From Leptodontidium sp. MPI-SDFR-AT-0119 (Eukaryota > Ascomycota > Leotiomycetes > Helotiales > Leptodontidiaceae), in contig JAHLEZ010000037.1 in assembly GCA_020726505.1 (NCBI GenBank), positions 310,001 through 374,000 on the forward strand: a stretch of DNA of 64,000 nt. Reading direction: 5' to 3'. The translations under genes and the position numbers were made by a program. The stretch's first letter is position 1. Each line of letters starts with the position of its first letter. Shown piece by piece: positions 55,165 to 64,000 of this stretch. The notes beneath the pieces are model-generated. The model was not told the origin of the DNA. It saw only the letters and a list, made by a program, of their open reading frames with translations, and made no database searches.

Positions 55165-56385
55165 TCACAACCAGGCGTATTTCTCATTCGCAACCCATTC
55201 CGGCACATCTCCATCTCCATGCCACATCAAACTAGCAATGCATTCCTGCTCCCTCTCAACCAATCTATACTCAACATCAATCCCCTTTATCAGCTCCAGA
55301 ACAAGGGGCGAGGGATCCCATAATTTGACAGTGCCCAATCCCCAATAATCCGCCTCTGCTTGCGCAGCTTGAACGATGATCTTCAATGCCTTCCTCATCT
55401 TTTCCATATCTTCTTTCCCAGGATCGTCCTTTTCAAACACCAATCGTAGAATGTACAGCGTATTCTCCCTCCTTGCCGTCTCCCCAACACCGTAAAATCT
55501 CCTCGCCCAAAAAGCCCAAAACCTGTCCTTCCCTTCCCATTCCCCAACCAGAACACCTTTGAACGGACATTCCTTATCAAGGATCCTCCCACACACAAAA
55601 TCCTCTTTTGCATGATGCCAGCGCATGTGATCCGCATCCGGAATGACCATCAATGCATTCTTACCATTTTCAGCCAGCCTCTGCCGGACGAGGTTCTCAT
55701 CTCGCTTACACAGCTCGTCCAAGTCCGCATCCAAAACAATAGACTCATGGTCACCGTCCGAACTCTCACGCTCATCTCTCTTCCTGGCAGGGAATTCCAA
55801 GTGCGTATTACATCCCACCGGCATCCATCCTAACTTCGCATAATACCCCTTCCCAATATCCGAATAAAGCACACTCCCAACACACCTCTCCCCATCACCA
55901 ACCTGCCAGTTCCTCAACACCTCTCCCAGCTCCCTCATCATTCTCTGCGCGTAACCCCGTCCCCTATACTTCGGATCACAATACACACTCGCAATCCCAT
56001 GGAGTACCACATCCTGCACTTCCCCTTCCACTTCCACTTCCGCCCCCACACGCGCATCCTTACGTGCAAGTAGACCTTTTTTCTTAAACGTCTCACATGA
56101 AGCTAAGGTCGGCCGCTGGTCAGGGGGCAGGTTCTTATCTACTAGGATCCAGAGCGTCATATTTCCATCCCGCGCGAGGGGCACGGTGAGGAGGTGGGCG
56201 GATTCGGAGAGGAAGTCCGGGAGAGAGAGGGAGTCGCCCCATGAGGGGTGGATGAGTGTCCAGATGTGCTGGCACTCGGCTGGCGTGGGGTGCGTGAGGT
56301 GGAGGGAGGGAGAGTTGGATGGGGGTAAGTCTGTGTTTGCTGCTGTGTCTGTGTTTGTGTCTGATGTTGGGAACGTTGACGGCAT
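55165..56385 (-). CDS. lyc1: LYC1-like GNAT acetyltransferase
   Basis: Single exon, 406 residues, true ATG. The N-terminal part has the LYC1 layout (HPTPAECQHIWTLIHPSWGD; MTLWILVDKNLPPDQRP). The GNAT core with the acetyl-CoA loop follows (GIASVYCDPKYRGRGYAQRMM, where RGRGYA is the Q/RxxGxG/A motif) and then DIGKGYYAKLGW. The C-terminal half (WHHAKEDFVCGRILDKECPF; DYWGLGTVKLWDP) is typical of this fungal family. In Yarrowia, LYC1 acetylates lysine at N6 in lysine catabolism; whether this homologue does the same is inferred. It lies between the sugar permease and the maltase but looks unrelated to them. Confidence 0.8.
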   Translation of the reverse strand: MPSTFPTSDTNTDTAANTDLPPSNSPSLHLTHPTPAECQHIWTLIHPSWGDSLSLPDFLSESAHLLTVPLARDGNMTLWILVDKNLPPDQRPTLASCETFKKKGLLARKDARVGAEVEVEGEVQDVVLHGIASVYCDPKYRGRGYAQRMMRELGEVLRNWQVGDGERCVGSVLYSDIGKGYYAKLGWMPVGCNTHLEFPARKRDERESSDGDHESIVLDADLDELCKRDENLVRQRLAENGKNALMVIPDADHMRWHHAKEDFVCGRILDKECPFKGVLVGEWEGKDRFWAFWARRFYGVGETARRENTLYILRLVFEKDDPGKEDMEKMRKALKIIVQAAQAEADYWGLGTVKLWDPSPLVLELIKGIDVEYRLVEREQECIASLMWHGDGDVPEWVANEKYAWL

Positions 56386-57429
56386 GGCTAGGACGAGGCT
56401 GAGAGTAGGTACGCGTGAGAGTAGGTACAGTCGGACAATGCTCAGCCTTTCACACGGCTTGTAGTTCGTGGACTTCTTGGCGGGGTGGTACTAGATTACA
56501 ACTCAGGCAGGAGAAACGACTTGATGCTGTGTTCCCCAGTCTCAGCTCATCACTCCCACTCTCGGCTGCATTTTTGTGACCGGATAATTCAACGAGAATT
56601 CCAGCAGCTGATGCTCACATGCTATCATATGACTCCTCTCTCGTATCATCGGTATCCGAACTTGCCATCAAAATAATGTACCGCAGACAAAAAGAGCACA
56701 CAAGGTACCTGTAGGAAACAACTCCGTGATCACGTGCCCACCCACACACCACCCTCCACCAACCTGCAACCGAGAAATCTCGCGAGAAATCTCGCGAGAA
56801 TTCCAACGACATCCCACCAACAACAGTGTCAATCTAACTCAACTCACCCCAATCACCCCACCATTAGTGCAGTATATCTCGTACAAAAGCAGTCTTCTCC
56901 GCATCTCGTGCTCTTCTCCGCACATAAATCAATGCAGCCGCGGCGGTCCGAATGGCCCTGTAGTGGGGTACGAGGGACATAGCTGCTGGATCTTGAGCTC
57001 TTGGGAGGCGGATGACTTCCACCCCCCCTTATCTTGCTTGAGCTCAGCTCGCCGATCTTGCTCTTCTTTCGGGGAAATTGTTTGGTCTGTTTATTGGTAG
57101 GTAGGTGGGTAAGGTAGGATAGAAGGTATCGTGAGTTTGTCAGCTGGGAGGCCTTGAGTCAGTTCATCCTAGAAGAACTGTTCTCTGGTGCTTGGGTTGT
57201 GGTTGAAAAGACCCCCCTTCCTCCCTCTCCCCTTCTCTTTCCCCCCCTCACTGTTACCCATCACCCTCTTCTTTCACTGCATACTCGAGCATTGGAGCAA
57301 ACTATTTCTCTGTACATATCTCCCATCAAATTATCAGACATCTCTACATCCTCAATTTCTACCACTACCTTGCCATTTCTATTTATTAATCTCTTTTGTC
57401 AAGTCTCCCGGCCTCCCCCAAACACCATC
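56386..57429. promoter_or_regulatory. Divergent promoter of LYC1-like and GH13 genes
   Basis: 1.04 kb between divergent starts. It contains CACGTG at 56731-56736 and two perfect TCTCGCGAGA palindromes at 56778-56787 and 56790-56799. The final 250 bp before the maltase ATG are very C/T-rich (CCCCTTCTCTTTCCCCCC near 57228), a typical 5' UTR. An open frame reaches back to 57154 but has no better start. Confidence 0.5.
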
Positions 57430-59160
57430 ATGACAGTCACAGAGCCAATCTGGTGGAAAGATGGCGTCGTCTACCAAATCTACCCCGCCAGCTTCAAAGA
57501 CTCCAACAACGACGGCCTAGGAGACATTCCCGGTATCGTCTCCAAAATCGATTACATCAAAGATCTCGGCGTTGACGTTGTCTGGCTCTCTCCCCACTAT
57601 GATTCCCCTCAGCACGACATGGGCTACGATATCCGCGACTACGAATCCGTTTACGCACCCTACGGCACCGTCGCAGATGTCGAGACTCTGATCGAAGCCT
57701 GCCACTCTCGGGGCATGCGACTGATCTTCGATCTCGTCATCAACCACACATCAGACGAGCACAAATGGTTCGAAGAGTCGAAAAGTTCAAAGGACAACCC
57801 AAAACGAGACTGGTATATCTGGAGACCTGCGAAGTACGCTGCAGATGGGACGCGAATGCCGCCAAACAATTGGCGGTCTTACTTCAGCGGCAGCGCGTGG
57901 GAATGGGACGAGCACACACAAGAATACTACCTCCATCTCTTTGCGAAACAGCAGCCCGATCTGAACTGGGAGAATGACACAACCAGACGCGCAATCTACG
58001 ATACTTCGATGGAATTCTGGCTTCAAAAGGGCGTGGATGGGTTCAGGATCGACACAGTGAACATGTATTCGAAAGACACATCTTACCCCGACGCACCTAT
58101 TATCGACTCCGGCATCTTCGAACAGCCTGCCAGTAGCCTCTTCTGCAACGGCCCACGCATGCACGAGTTCCTCCGCGAGATGAACACCCAAGTTTTCTCC
58201 AAATACGACATCATGACCGTCGGCGAGCTCCCTCACACTCCAGACCCAGCCCACGTCCTCCGCTACGTCGGCGCGGGAGACAAACAACTCGACATGGTCT
58301 TCCAATTCGACATGGTGGATCTCGGGGGCGGCAAGACTCACAAATACGAGATGGAAGAGTACACCCTCCCAGAACTGAAGAGCGTTGTGAGCAAATGGCA
58401 ATCCTTCATCGAGAACACCGACGGCTGGACGACCGCTTTCTGCGAGAACCATGACCAAGGCCGCTCCGTCTCACGCTTCGCATCCGATGCCCCCCAATGG
58501 CGAGAACGGTCCGCGAAGTTACTCGCGATGATGATGTGCGCCATGACCGGCACAATATTCATCTACCAAGGCCAAGAAATCGGCATGATCAACGCACCAA
58601 AGGACTGGCCCATCGAGGAATACAAAGACATCGAGAGTATCAATTACTACAACTCGGTCGCTCAACGCACAAACAACGACGCCAAAGCCCTCGCCCACGT
58701 CATGAAATCAATCCAGATCCTCGGCCGCGACCACGCTCGTCTACCTATGCAATGGGATGCCTCACCCTACGCTGGTTTCACATCCCGCAAAGAGGGAGCA
58801 TGGATGCGCACTAACGATATATATACAACCATCAACGTCGCCTCGCAACTTCGAAACCCGTCTTCCGTGCTGAATTTCTGGAAGGATATGCTCCGCACGA
58901 GAAAAGAGTACAGAGAACTCTTCATCCACGGCTCTTTTGAGACGTTCGATCTCGAGAACGAATATATCTTTATTTTCGCTAAGAGGTTCGCGAGGGATAC
59001 GGCGGTCGTGGTACTGAATTTTAGTGAGGAGGAGAGGGAGTTCAAGAGGCCTGATGTTGGTGGTGGGAAGTGGGAGTTGCTTGTCGGGAATGTGGATGGG
59101 GTTGATGGGACGGTGGATCGGCTTGAGGGGTATGAGGGGAGGATTTACTTGGTCAATTAG
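57430..59160 (+). CDS. GH13 alpha-glucosidase (maltase / oligo-1,6-glucosidase)
   Basis: Single exon, 576 residues from the ATG at 57430 (CACCATCATGACAG). It is cytosolic (no signal peptide) and full length for the MAL/IMA family. It starts with WWKDGVVYQIYPASFKDSNN and shows the conserved regions in order: DLVINHTSDEH, GFRIDTVNMY with nucleophile Asp208, TVGELPHT with acid/base Glu266, and ENHDQGR with transition-state Asp342. QPDLNWEN is typical of oligo-1,6-glucosidase-like enzymes. It hydrolyses terminal alpha-glucosidic bonds of maltose or isomaltose-type sugars imported by a permease such as the one at 52271-54300. The residue after the nucleophile motif (Val in DTVN) suggests maltose/sucrose over isomaltose, based on what is known for yeast MAL versus IMA, but this is only a hint. 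Confidence 0.93.
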   Translation: MTVTEPIWWKDGVVYQIYPASFKDSNNDGLGDIPGIVSKIDYIKDLGVDVVWLSPHYDSPQHDMGYDIRDYESVYAPYGTVADVETLIEACHSRGMRLIFDLVINHTSDEHKWFEESKSSKDNPKRDWYIWRPAKYAADGTRMPPNNWRSYFSGSAWEWDEHTQEYYLHLFAKQQPDLNWENDTTRRAIYDTSMEFWLQKGVDGFRIDTVNMYSKDTSYPDAPIIDSGIFEQPASSLFCNGPRMHEFLREMNTQVFSKYDIMTVGELPHTPDPAHVLRYVGAGDKQLDMVFQFDMVDLGGGKTHKYEMEEYTLPELKSVVSKWQSFIENTDGWTTAFCENHDQGRSVSRFASDAPQWRERSAKLLAMMMCAMTGTIFIYQGQEIGMINAPKDWPIEEYKDIESINYYNSVAQRTNNDAKALAHVMKSIQILGRDHARLPMQWDASPYAGFTSRKEGAWMRTNDIYTTINVASQLRNPSSVLNFWKDMLRTRKEYRELFIHGSFETFDLENEYIFIFAKRFARDTAVVVLNFSEEEREFKRPDVGGGKWELLVGNVDGVDGTVDRLEGYEGRIYLVN

Positions 59161-60010
59161 GTAATATCTCTCTTCTGCACTAGGTCCGAAGGGGCGAGAA
59201 CAGAGAGAACATTTCAGATGTATGTGACAGAATCAAAGTTTGAAAAAGTCCAGGCGTACAAAGGAGGGGGGGCTAGTCGTTGAATTTGGCGTTTGTTACA
59301 TCGAGGGGTCGTGTTTTCTTGCATGTAGACAATGCTTGATTCCTTAAATATGTATCTCTCTATTCTAATATTATTTACGAAACTACTTTATTTACTGCAG
59401 ATGTGACCTAATGTTTTTAGTGCTTTGGTTGGTTGACTGACCATCATGTTCTCATTATTCTAGGATGCACTATATACCCAGTCTTGATCAGGGGTTTGTA
59501 GCACTGACAAATTTAAGAGTATTTGAGTATCGAGAGATATAAGTGAGTCTCATTGTAATCCAGGAGCTGGGCAATAATAGAAGTAGGAGACATATCGTTG
59601 AGTTCTTGGTGGAGGTATCCGGGGATGTTGGGGTAAAGCTGCACGTCGAAAGAGTTCTATTCGCTGAGTTGGCAAATTATTAGTCGCAACGCTATTCGTA
59701 ACGCATTCAGCCTCCCACACTAGGAACGAACTTTCAGGCAGCAATGCCTCTAAATGCAAATTCAACAGCGTCTTTTTGCCTTCATTATTAAGCCTTATAT
59801 CCCTCTAAACATCCTCCCTGTGCAGCTTACAATCATTGAGCCTCTACAACGTCTTTCACCATCAACTTCAAGCCCCAAGAGCCAATCAATCTTCGAGGTA
59901 GCGGCGTAGCTCAGGTGTTGCCGATTGCTCTTCCATGTGAACATCCTGATTTCCCAAAGCATAGTCGCTTCCTCACTCTTCTTTGCAGTCAGAGCAACCA
60001 AATTTCTGGG
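59161..60010. other. Intergenic region
   Basis: 850 bp between two plus-strand genes. A GTG-started extension of the HET frame (from 59915) is not used. No feature recognised. Confidence 0.35.
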
Positions 60011-62161
60011 ATGAACAGTCAAGCAAGAGAAGAAGACGTCACGTCTCAAGGACCGTCGGCGATTGGCTACTGCTCGCAGTGCAACAACTTGTCAACAACC
60101 CATATTTCAGACAATATAACGCCGATCGTAAGAGGCTTTCTCAGCGAGTTTGAAGCATCGACTCGAAGCGGTTGCGAGATATGTCGACTCTTACTGACGG
60201 CAATCTCGCCCTACGAAGGTCCTGGGAGACTGAAGGCATACATACGACCCGGGGCAGCTTTGAACATCTTGGTAAAATGTGCAAACAAAAATGCGCGATA
60301 TGACCTCTTTACTCCGATTGGTAAGTATAATTTGATCCGTGTGCTGGACCAACGAAGCTGATGCCATGATTCAGGTGAGCCTATTTCGCCTTGGCCTGGG
60401 ATTGGTCAGGCACGTGTCATCGCCCTCGAGAATTTCGCAGACGATAGGCTGGTTGACATACTGCAATCATGGCTCAAGGATTGTAGAGCTCATACAATGT
60501 GTCAAAGCACAAATGCACAGAGCATATCTCCAGCAAGGATCATCAATGTAACCAACGACCAAGTCCGAATTGAAGAGCCAGGGAGCCTGCAGGAGCCATA
60601 TGTCGCATTGAGCCATTGCTGGGGTGGTTCGATCCTCCCTAGAGCAACTAAGGCCACTATTCAGCTTCTCAAAAGTACCATCGACTGGGGTAGTTTGACG
60701 AAAACCTTTCAAGACGCAATCACGCTTACCCGTAAACTAGGGTTTCACTACATCTGGATTGATTCTCTGTGCATCATCCAAGATGACGAGAATGACTGGA
60801 GAGTTGAATCTCTGAAGATGGCAGACATATATGAAAATGCGGAACTGGTGGTGTCCGCCACAGGCGCGAAGGATGGTTCAGAGGGACTTTTTCGAGAACG
60901 GAAGCCGGTGCAAATTCTCGCATCAGACGACACGCAAGACTCTTCTACCGTGCGAGAGTATGGTAGTAATCACAAGGTCATTTATACGCATGGCCCCGGT
61001 GAATGCAACGACAAAGATTGCCCGATCTACATTTGTCGCGACACAGCTCGGCATGCTCAGTGGGATTCGTTGGACATGATTGCACAAAGTTCAGGCCAGT
61101 TCAACCCGCTACTTACCCGAGCATGGGCCTTCCAAGAGAAGCTTTTGGCAACGAGGATAGTTCACTTCGCTGATCACGAGCTGGTATGGGAATGCAAGGA
61201 AACTCAGCGTTGCGAATGTATGCACCTTGACCGTTCTGACGGTCGCCCAATGCTTGAAAGGAGTTCGGACAATACAAAACTTCGATTCTCCAAGGCAACG
61301 AGCTCACCACAATCATCACAGGCACTGGAGTTGTACGAACTTTGGGCTAAAGTAGTAGCGGGTTATACTGAGCGATTCCTGACGTTCGAGAAGGACAGGC
61401 TCCCCGCGCTACATGGAGCCATTCAAAAAATGCAGAAGCTCAATCTCGGACCATGCGTCGGGGGATTATTTCTCTCCGAAGTGCCTAGATGTCTCTTGTG
61501 GAGAGCCGCTGAGCCAGGCACCCGACACGAGGTATATCGAGCTCCGACCTGGTCATGGGCATCAATTATGCCGCCAAGAAAGCAGCCACCACGAATTACC
61601 TATTTATGGCATAGCTATTCTGAAGGTCTAGGAACCTACGATTATTCCCTTGAAGAAACATGCATTGAGCCAATAGGTGGTCTGGTGATGGCCGATGGGC
61701 CTATTATAGACGAACCACAATTCGGACTCCACTTTCGAGGACCCCTGATTTCCGCAACACTGATTGTTAAAATCACAGATCAACCATACCTCGATATCGC
61801 AGGAGGTTATGGATTCATGCTCCATAATATGCCTCCCCGAAACTATAGTTATTACATATTACTGAATGACCAGAGTATCTCATTCTACCCTGATATTCTC
61901 CTCCATTTGGGCGACAAGGATATGGAATCTAGCTTTGAGATCTCCCTCGTTGCGATAGCGAGGCGCTACAAACAGAAAAAGGCCGACCAAATCCTTGTTC
62001 TCAAACGCCTGGAAAGTGAAGAAGACTATACTGGAATTGGGATGCTACCACAGACGTTTGGTGATCCTATCTTCCAAAGGATAGGCATCGTTACTAAGCT
62101 TGAGGATGATGGACAGGATTGGTTTGATGATGCGAAAAAGAAAGCGATGTATATTTTTTGA
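60011..62161 (+). CDS. HET-domain protein
   Basis: Two exons, 60011-60320 and 60375-62161, with a 54-nt intron (GTAAGT...ATTCAG); 698 residues from the ATG at 60011 (MNSQAREEDVTSQGPSAIGY). The N-terminus has Cys pairs (GYCSQCNNL; SGCEICRLLL) before the HET domain. The domain begins near residue 183 (YVALSHCWGGSILPRATKAT), continues with FQDAITLTRKLGFHYIWIDSLCIIQDDENDW and LTRAWAFQEKLLATRIVHF, and a C-terminal YRAPTWSWASIMPPRK typical of the family. The closest relative in this window is the gene at 46317-48531. The expected role is vegetative-incompatibility-type signalling. Confidence 0.9.
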
Positions 62162-62516
62162 ACCTCAAGTTTCATTCTTGAGTGTCTGGGTTTTAGCAGA
62201 CATGTTCCTGATTCGTAGTTTCGTCAATTTGAGCTCATTACTTGAACCCTATCTTGCTTATGCACCCACCGAGTACCCTACCAAATGTACTATTAAGAAA
62301 AAGAGGGCGGTGAGGGCTGGACGACATGGCGCGGTTCCGCACGCTCAAGTGCAGGTCAGCCCCCACCAAAGCGAGCGTCGGGGATATCAAGCTCCCCCGC
62401 TCTTTCAACTCTCACCGTTGCAACATCGAAACCCTCGATGAACATTTTAGTCCTTCTTCCACTATCGATTCATCGACCCTATACCGAATCGCAATTTCAA
62501 CGTATCTGTTGTTATC
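62162..62516. other. Spacer
   Basis: 355 bp: HET 3' region and promoter of the next gene. No feature recognised. Confidence 0.3.
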
Positions 62517-63953
62517 ATGGTTCAACCTACAATCTACAAATACTTCCATGCTCCACGACCAATTCGCGCCGCTGCCAAAACGACCTTTCTCCACCTCCCA
62601 TTCGCCGTGAGGCGTGAGATATATCTTCTCTCGGGTCTCCTCACCAACTCCACAGTATACCTCAATTACATCTCTTCCAGTAATGAACATTGCATCCAGG
62701 AATACTCCCCCGTTGGCCGCGAACATTGGCCAACCGAACCCAGCATCGCGCCTCGAAGTCAGAGCCTCGCCCACTTTCTAGACCGCTATCTCTGCTGGCC
62801 TCAGGTCCACCTAAACAGGCACTGTGCATGTATAGACGAGCCTTCTACAAATTACAATCCGCCCGGTTTCGGTTATCGCTGCACATGCGATCCCTTACCA
62901 TGGCAGCTGCTTTACGTCTCAAAAACAATCGCCGACGAGGTGTCCTCGATCTTCTACTCGGAGAATCACTTTAGTATATTTCGAGATGGTATTGGTGGGC
63001 TTTCTTGTATCAATTTCCTTCCGAAGACCGCTCTAAGGACAATCGGAAGTCTCGAGGTCTGTCTTGATCCTATCGACCCAGAATTCGACTTTGGGAGGCG
63101 GCTAGTTGGCCCCGAGGAGGACCTGGACATTTGGGATCACCCTGGCTCTAAGCAGCAACGACTGTTCGGCAATGCGAAACGTTATCGTGAGACTTCTATC
63201 GACGAATGGAAAAGGCTGTGTTGGGTTCTACAAACCCACACACAACCAAATCAGCTGAAACTGTTGCTCACATACAATACCGCCGATATCGAAATCGCAG
63301 CAGAGCTCCTCCGCCCGCTCTCACAACTTCCACCTCTAAGAGAGTGCGCCATCCATCTCGGCACTCCCCTTCCTGAAAACTCAATCGATTACATTCGTCT
63401 TCAGGTATTGGCAAAAAGTCAGGTCAACCGCCTGACCAAGCGCTTTCTCCCCAGCACATTCAATTTCGCCGCCCTCCCAACCGAGATCCAGCTCCAGATC
63501 CTCTCGCATACGTCGCTCGTTACACCCTACGACTTGATCTGGGGCTATAATGATTATATCTCTTCTACTATCAAATCAACTTTTTACGAGGCCCGGGCCT
63601 ACCGCCGCCCAGGCTTCCGTCCCAATCCGTCCCTCGACGCCATGTGCTGTGGCAACTGCTCTCCATCGCTCCAAATTTGTTCATGCTGGACTTGCCATGC
63701 AGCTTTTTCGTCAACCTGCACCTGTTGGCGCTTTCCGCTCTCCTTCTTCCTCGTAAATAAAAGGATGAAAGAACTGTCGGCAGTCGTTTTTTACGGCAGT
63801 AACCACTTCCGTGTCCTCCCGAGGCATTGGAACAACAGCAGGAAACTAGAGATCTACAACTTCTTGACCTGGATACCGAGGGATGGGAGAGCCTATCTTC
63901 GGAATCTAACGTGGGAAATGACGTGGGAGACAAAAGAAGAGTGGGATGGGTAG
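62517..63953 (+). CDS. F-box-like / cysteine-rich fungal protein, possibly continuing past the window
   Basis: 478 codons starting MVQPTIYKYFHAPRPIRAAA. The first half has a short F-box-like start (FLHLPFAVRREIYLLSGLLT) followed by LLYVSKTIADEVSSIFYSEN. The second half repeats the plan: FAALPTEIQLQILSHTSLVT, then FFLVNKRMKELSAVVFYGSN. These twice-used LPxEIxxxI...VxKxxxEE patterns are common in expanded fungal F-box-like families. A Cys-rich insert lies between (MCCGNCSPSLQICSCWTCHA). The apparent TAG at 63951 overlaps a perfect GTAAGT donor at 63953-63958, so the true gene probably splices there and continues beyond 64000. If F-box function holds, it would recruit substrates to an SCF ubiquitin ligase. 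Confidence 0.6.
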   Translation: MVQPTIYKYFHAPRPIRAAAKTTFLHLPFAVRREIYLLSGLLTNSTVYLNYISSSNEHCIQEYSPVGREHWPTEPSIAPRSQSLAHFLDRYLCWPQVHLNRHCACIDEPSTNYNPPGFGYRCTCDPLPWQLLYVSKTIADEVSSIFYSENHFSIFRDGIGGLSCINFLPKTALRTIGSLEVCLDPIDPEFDFGRRLVGPEEDLDIWDHPGSKQQRLFGNAKRYRETSIDEWKRLCWVLQTHTQPNQLKLLLTYNTADIEIAAELLRPLSQLPPLRECAIHLGTPLPENSIDYIRLQVLAKSQVNRLTKRFLPSTFNFAALPTEIQLQILSHTSLVTPYDLIWGYNDYISSTIKSTFYEARAYRRPGFRPNPSLDAMCCGNCSPSLQICSCWTCHAAFSSTCTCWRFPLSFFLVNKRMKELSAVVFYGSNHFRVLPRHWNNSRKLEIYNFLTWIPRDGRAYLRNLTWEMTWETKEEWDG

Positions 63954-64000
63954 TAAGTTTCCTACTTTGTACTATCTAGTCTATCCATAAGTTGACATTT

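Overview
The window is nuclear DNA of a filamentous ascomycete (Pezizomycotina). The evidence is short introns (mostly 48-62 nt) with GTAAGT-like donors and CTAAC/CTGAC branch sites, three HET-domain genes, a fungal NLR, RTA1 and deuterolysin families, and traces that look like repeat-induced point mutation (RIP). A Leotiomycete-like fungus is plausible, but sequence alone does not fix the species. Gene models were built by hand from splice signals and reading-frame continuity. Several open frames begin at GTG or TTG, so I moved those starts to the first plausible ATG.

Layout. 2.1-8.7 kb holds two housekeeping genes: VID21/EAF1 (scaffold of the NuA4 histone acetyltransferase) and the G-patch splicing factor SPP2. 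10.5-13.6 kb holds an M20 amidohydrolase converging on an acidic disordered protein. 14-30 kb is an accessory region: a HET gene, a small gene with a (xDRC)n cysteine repeat, a multi-exon gene of unknown family with an apparent frameshift, an AT-rich stretch with a probable solo LTR, a secreted amidase, an esterase-like/NB-ARC/TPR NLR and a CorA-like membrane protein. 30-32.6 kb has a MITE with TA target duplication, a SnoaL-like pseudogene with one nonsense codon, and a methyltransferase. 33.8-37.1 kb has a second amidase and a small disordered protein. 39.5-42.9 kb has a deuterolysin metalloprotease behind a cluster of PacC-type sites, and a fungal transcription-factor-domain protein without a zinc cluster. 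45.0-50.2 kb has a glutathione-dependent formaldehyde-activating enzyme, a second HET gene and an RTA1-like 7-TM protein. 52.3-59.2 kb has an alpha-glucoside/sugar permease and a GH13 alpha-glucosidase, with a LYC1-like acetyltransferase between them. 60-64 kb has a third HET gene and an F-box-like protein cut by the window edge.

How they may work together. The permease and maltase make a minimal maltose/alpha-glucoside uptake and hydrolysis pair. The HET genes, the NLR and possibly the CorA-like neighbour belong to families used in fungal non-self recognition, and they sit among repeats and broken genes, as expected for a fast-evolving region. The most unusual items are the xDRC-repeat protein, the NLR/CorA neighbour pair, a 33-nt putative intron in the secreted amidase, and a gene with all-phase-0 introns and a 24-nt micro-exon that is frameshifted at a C7 tract.
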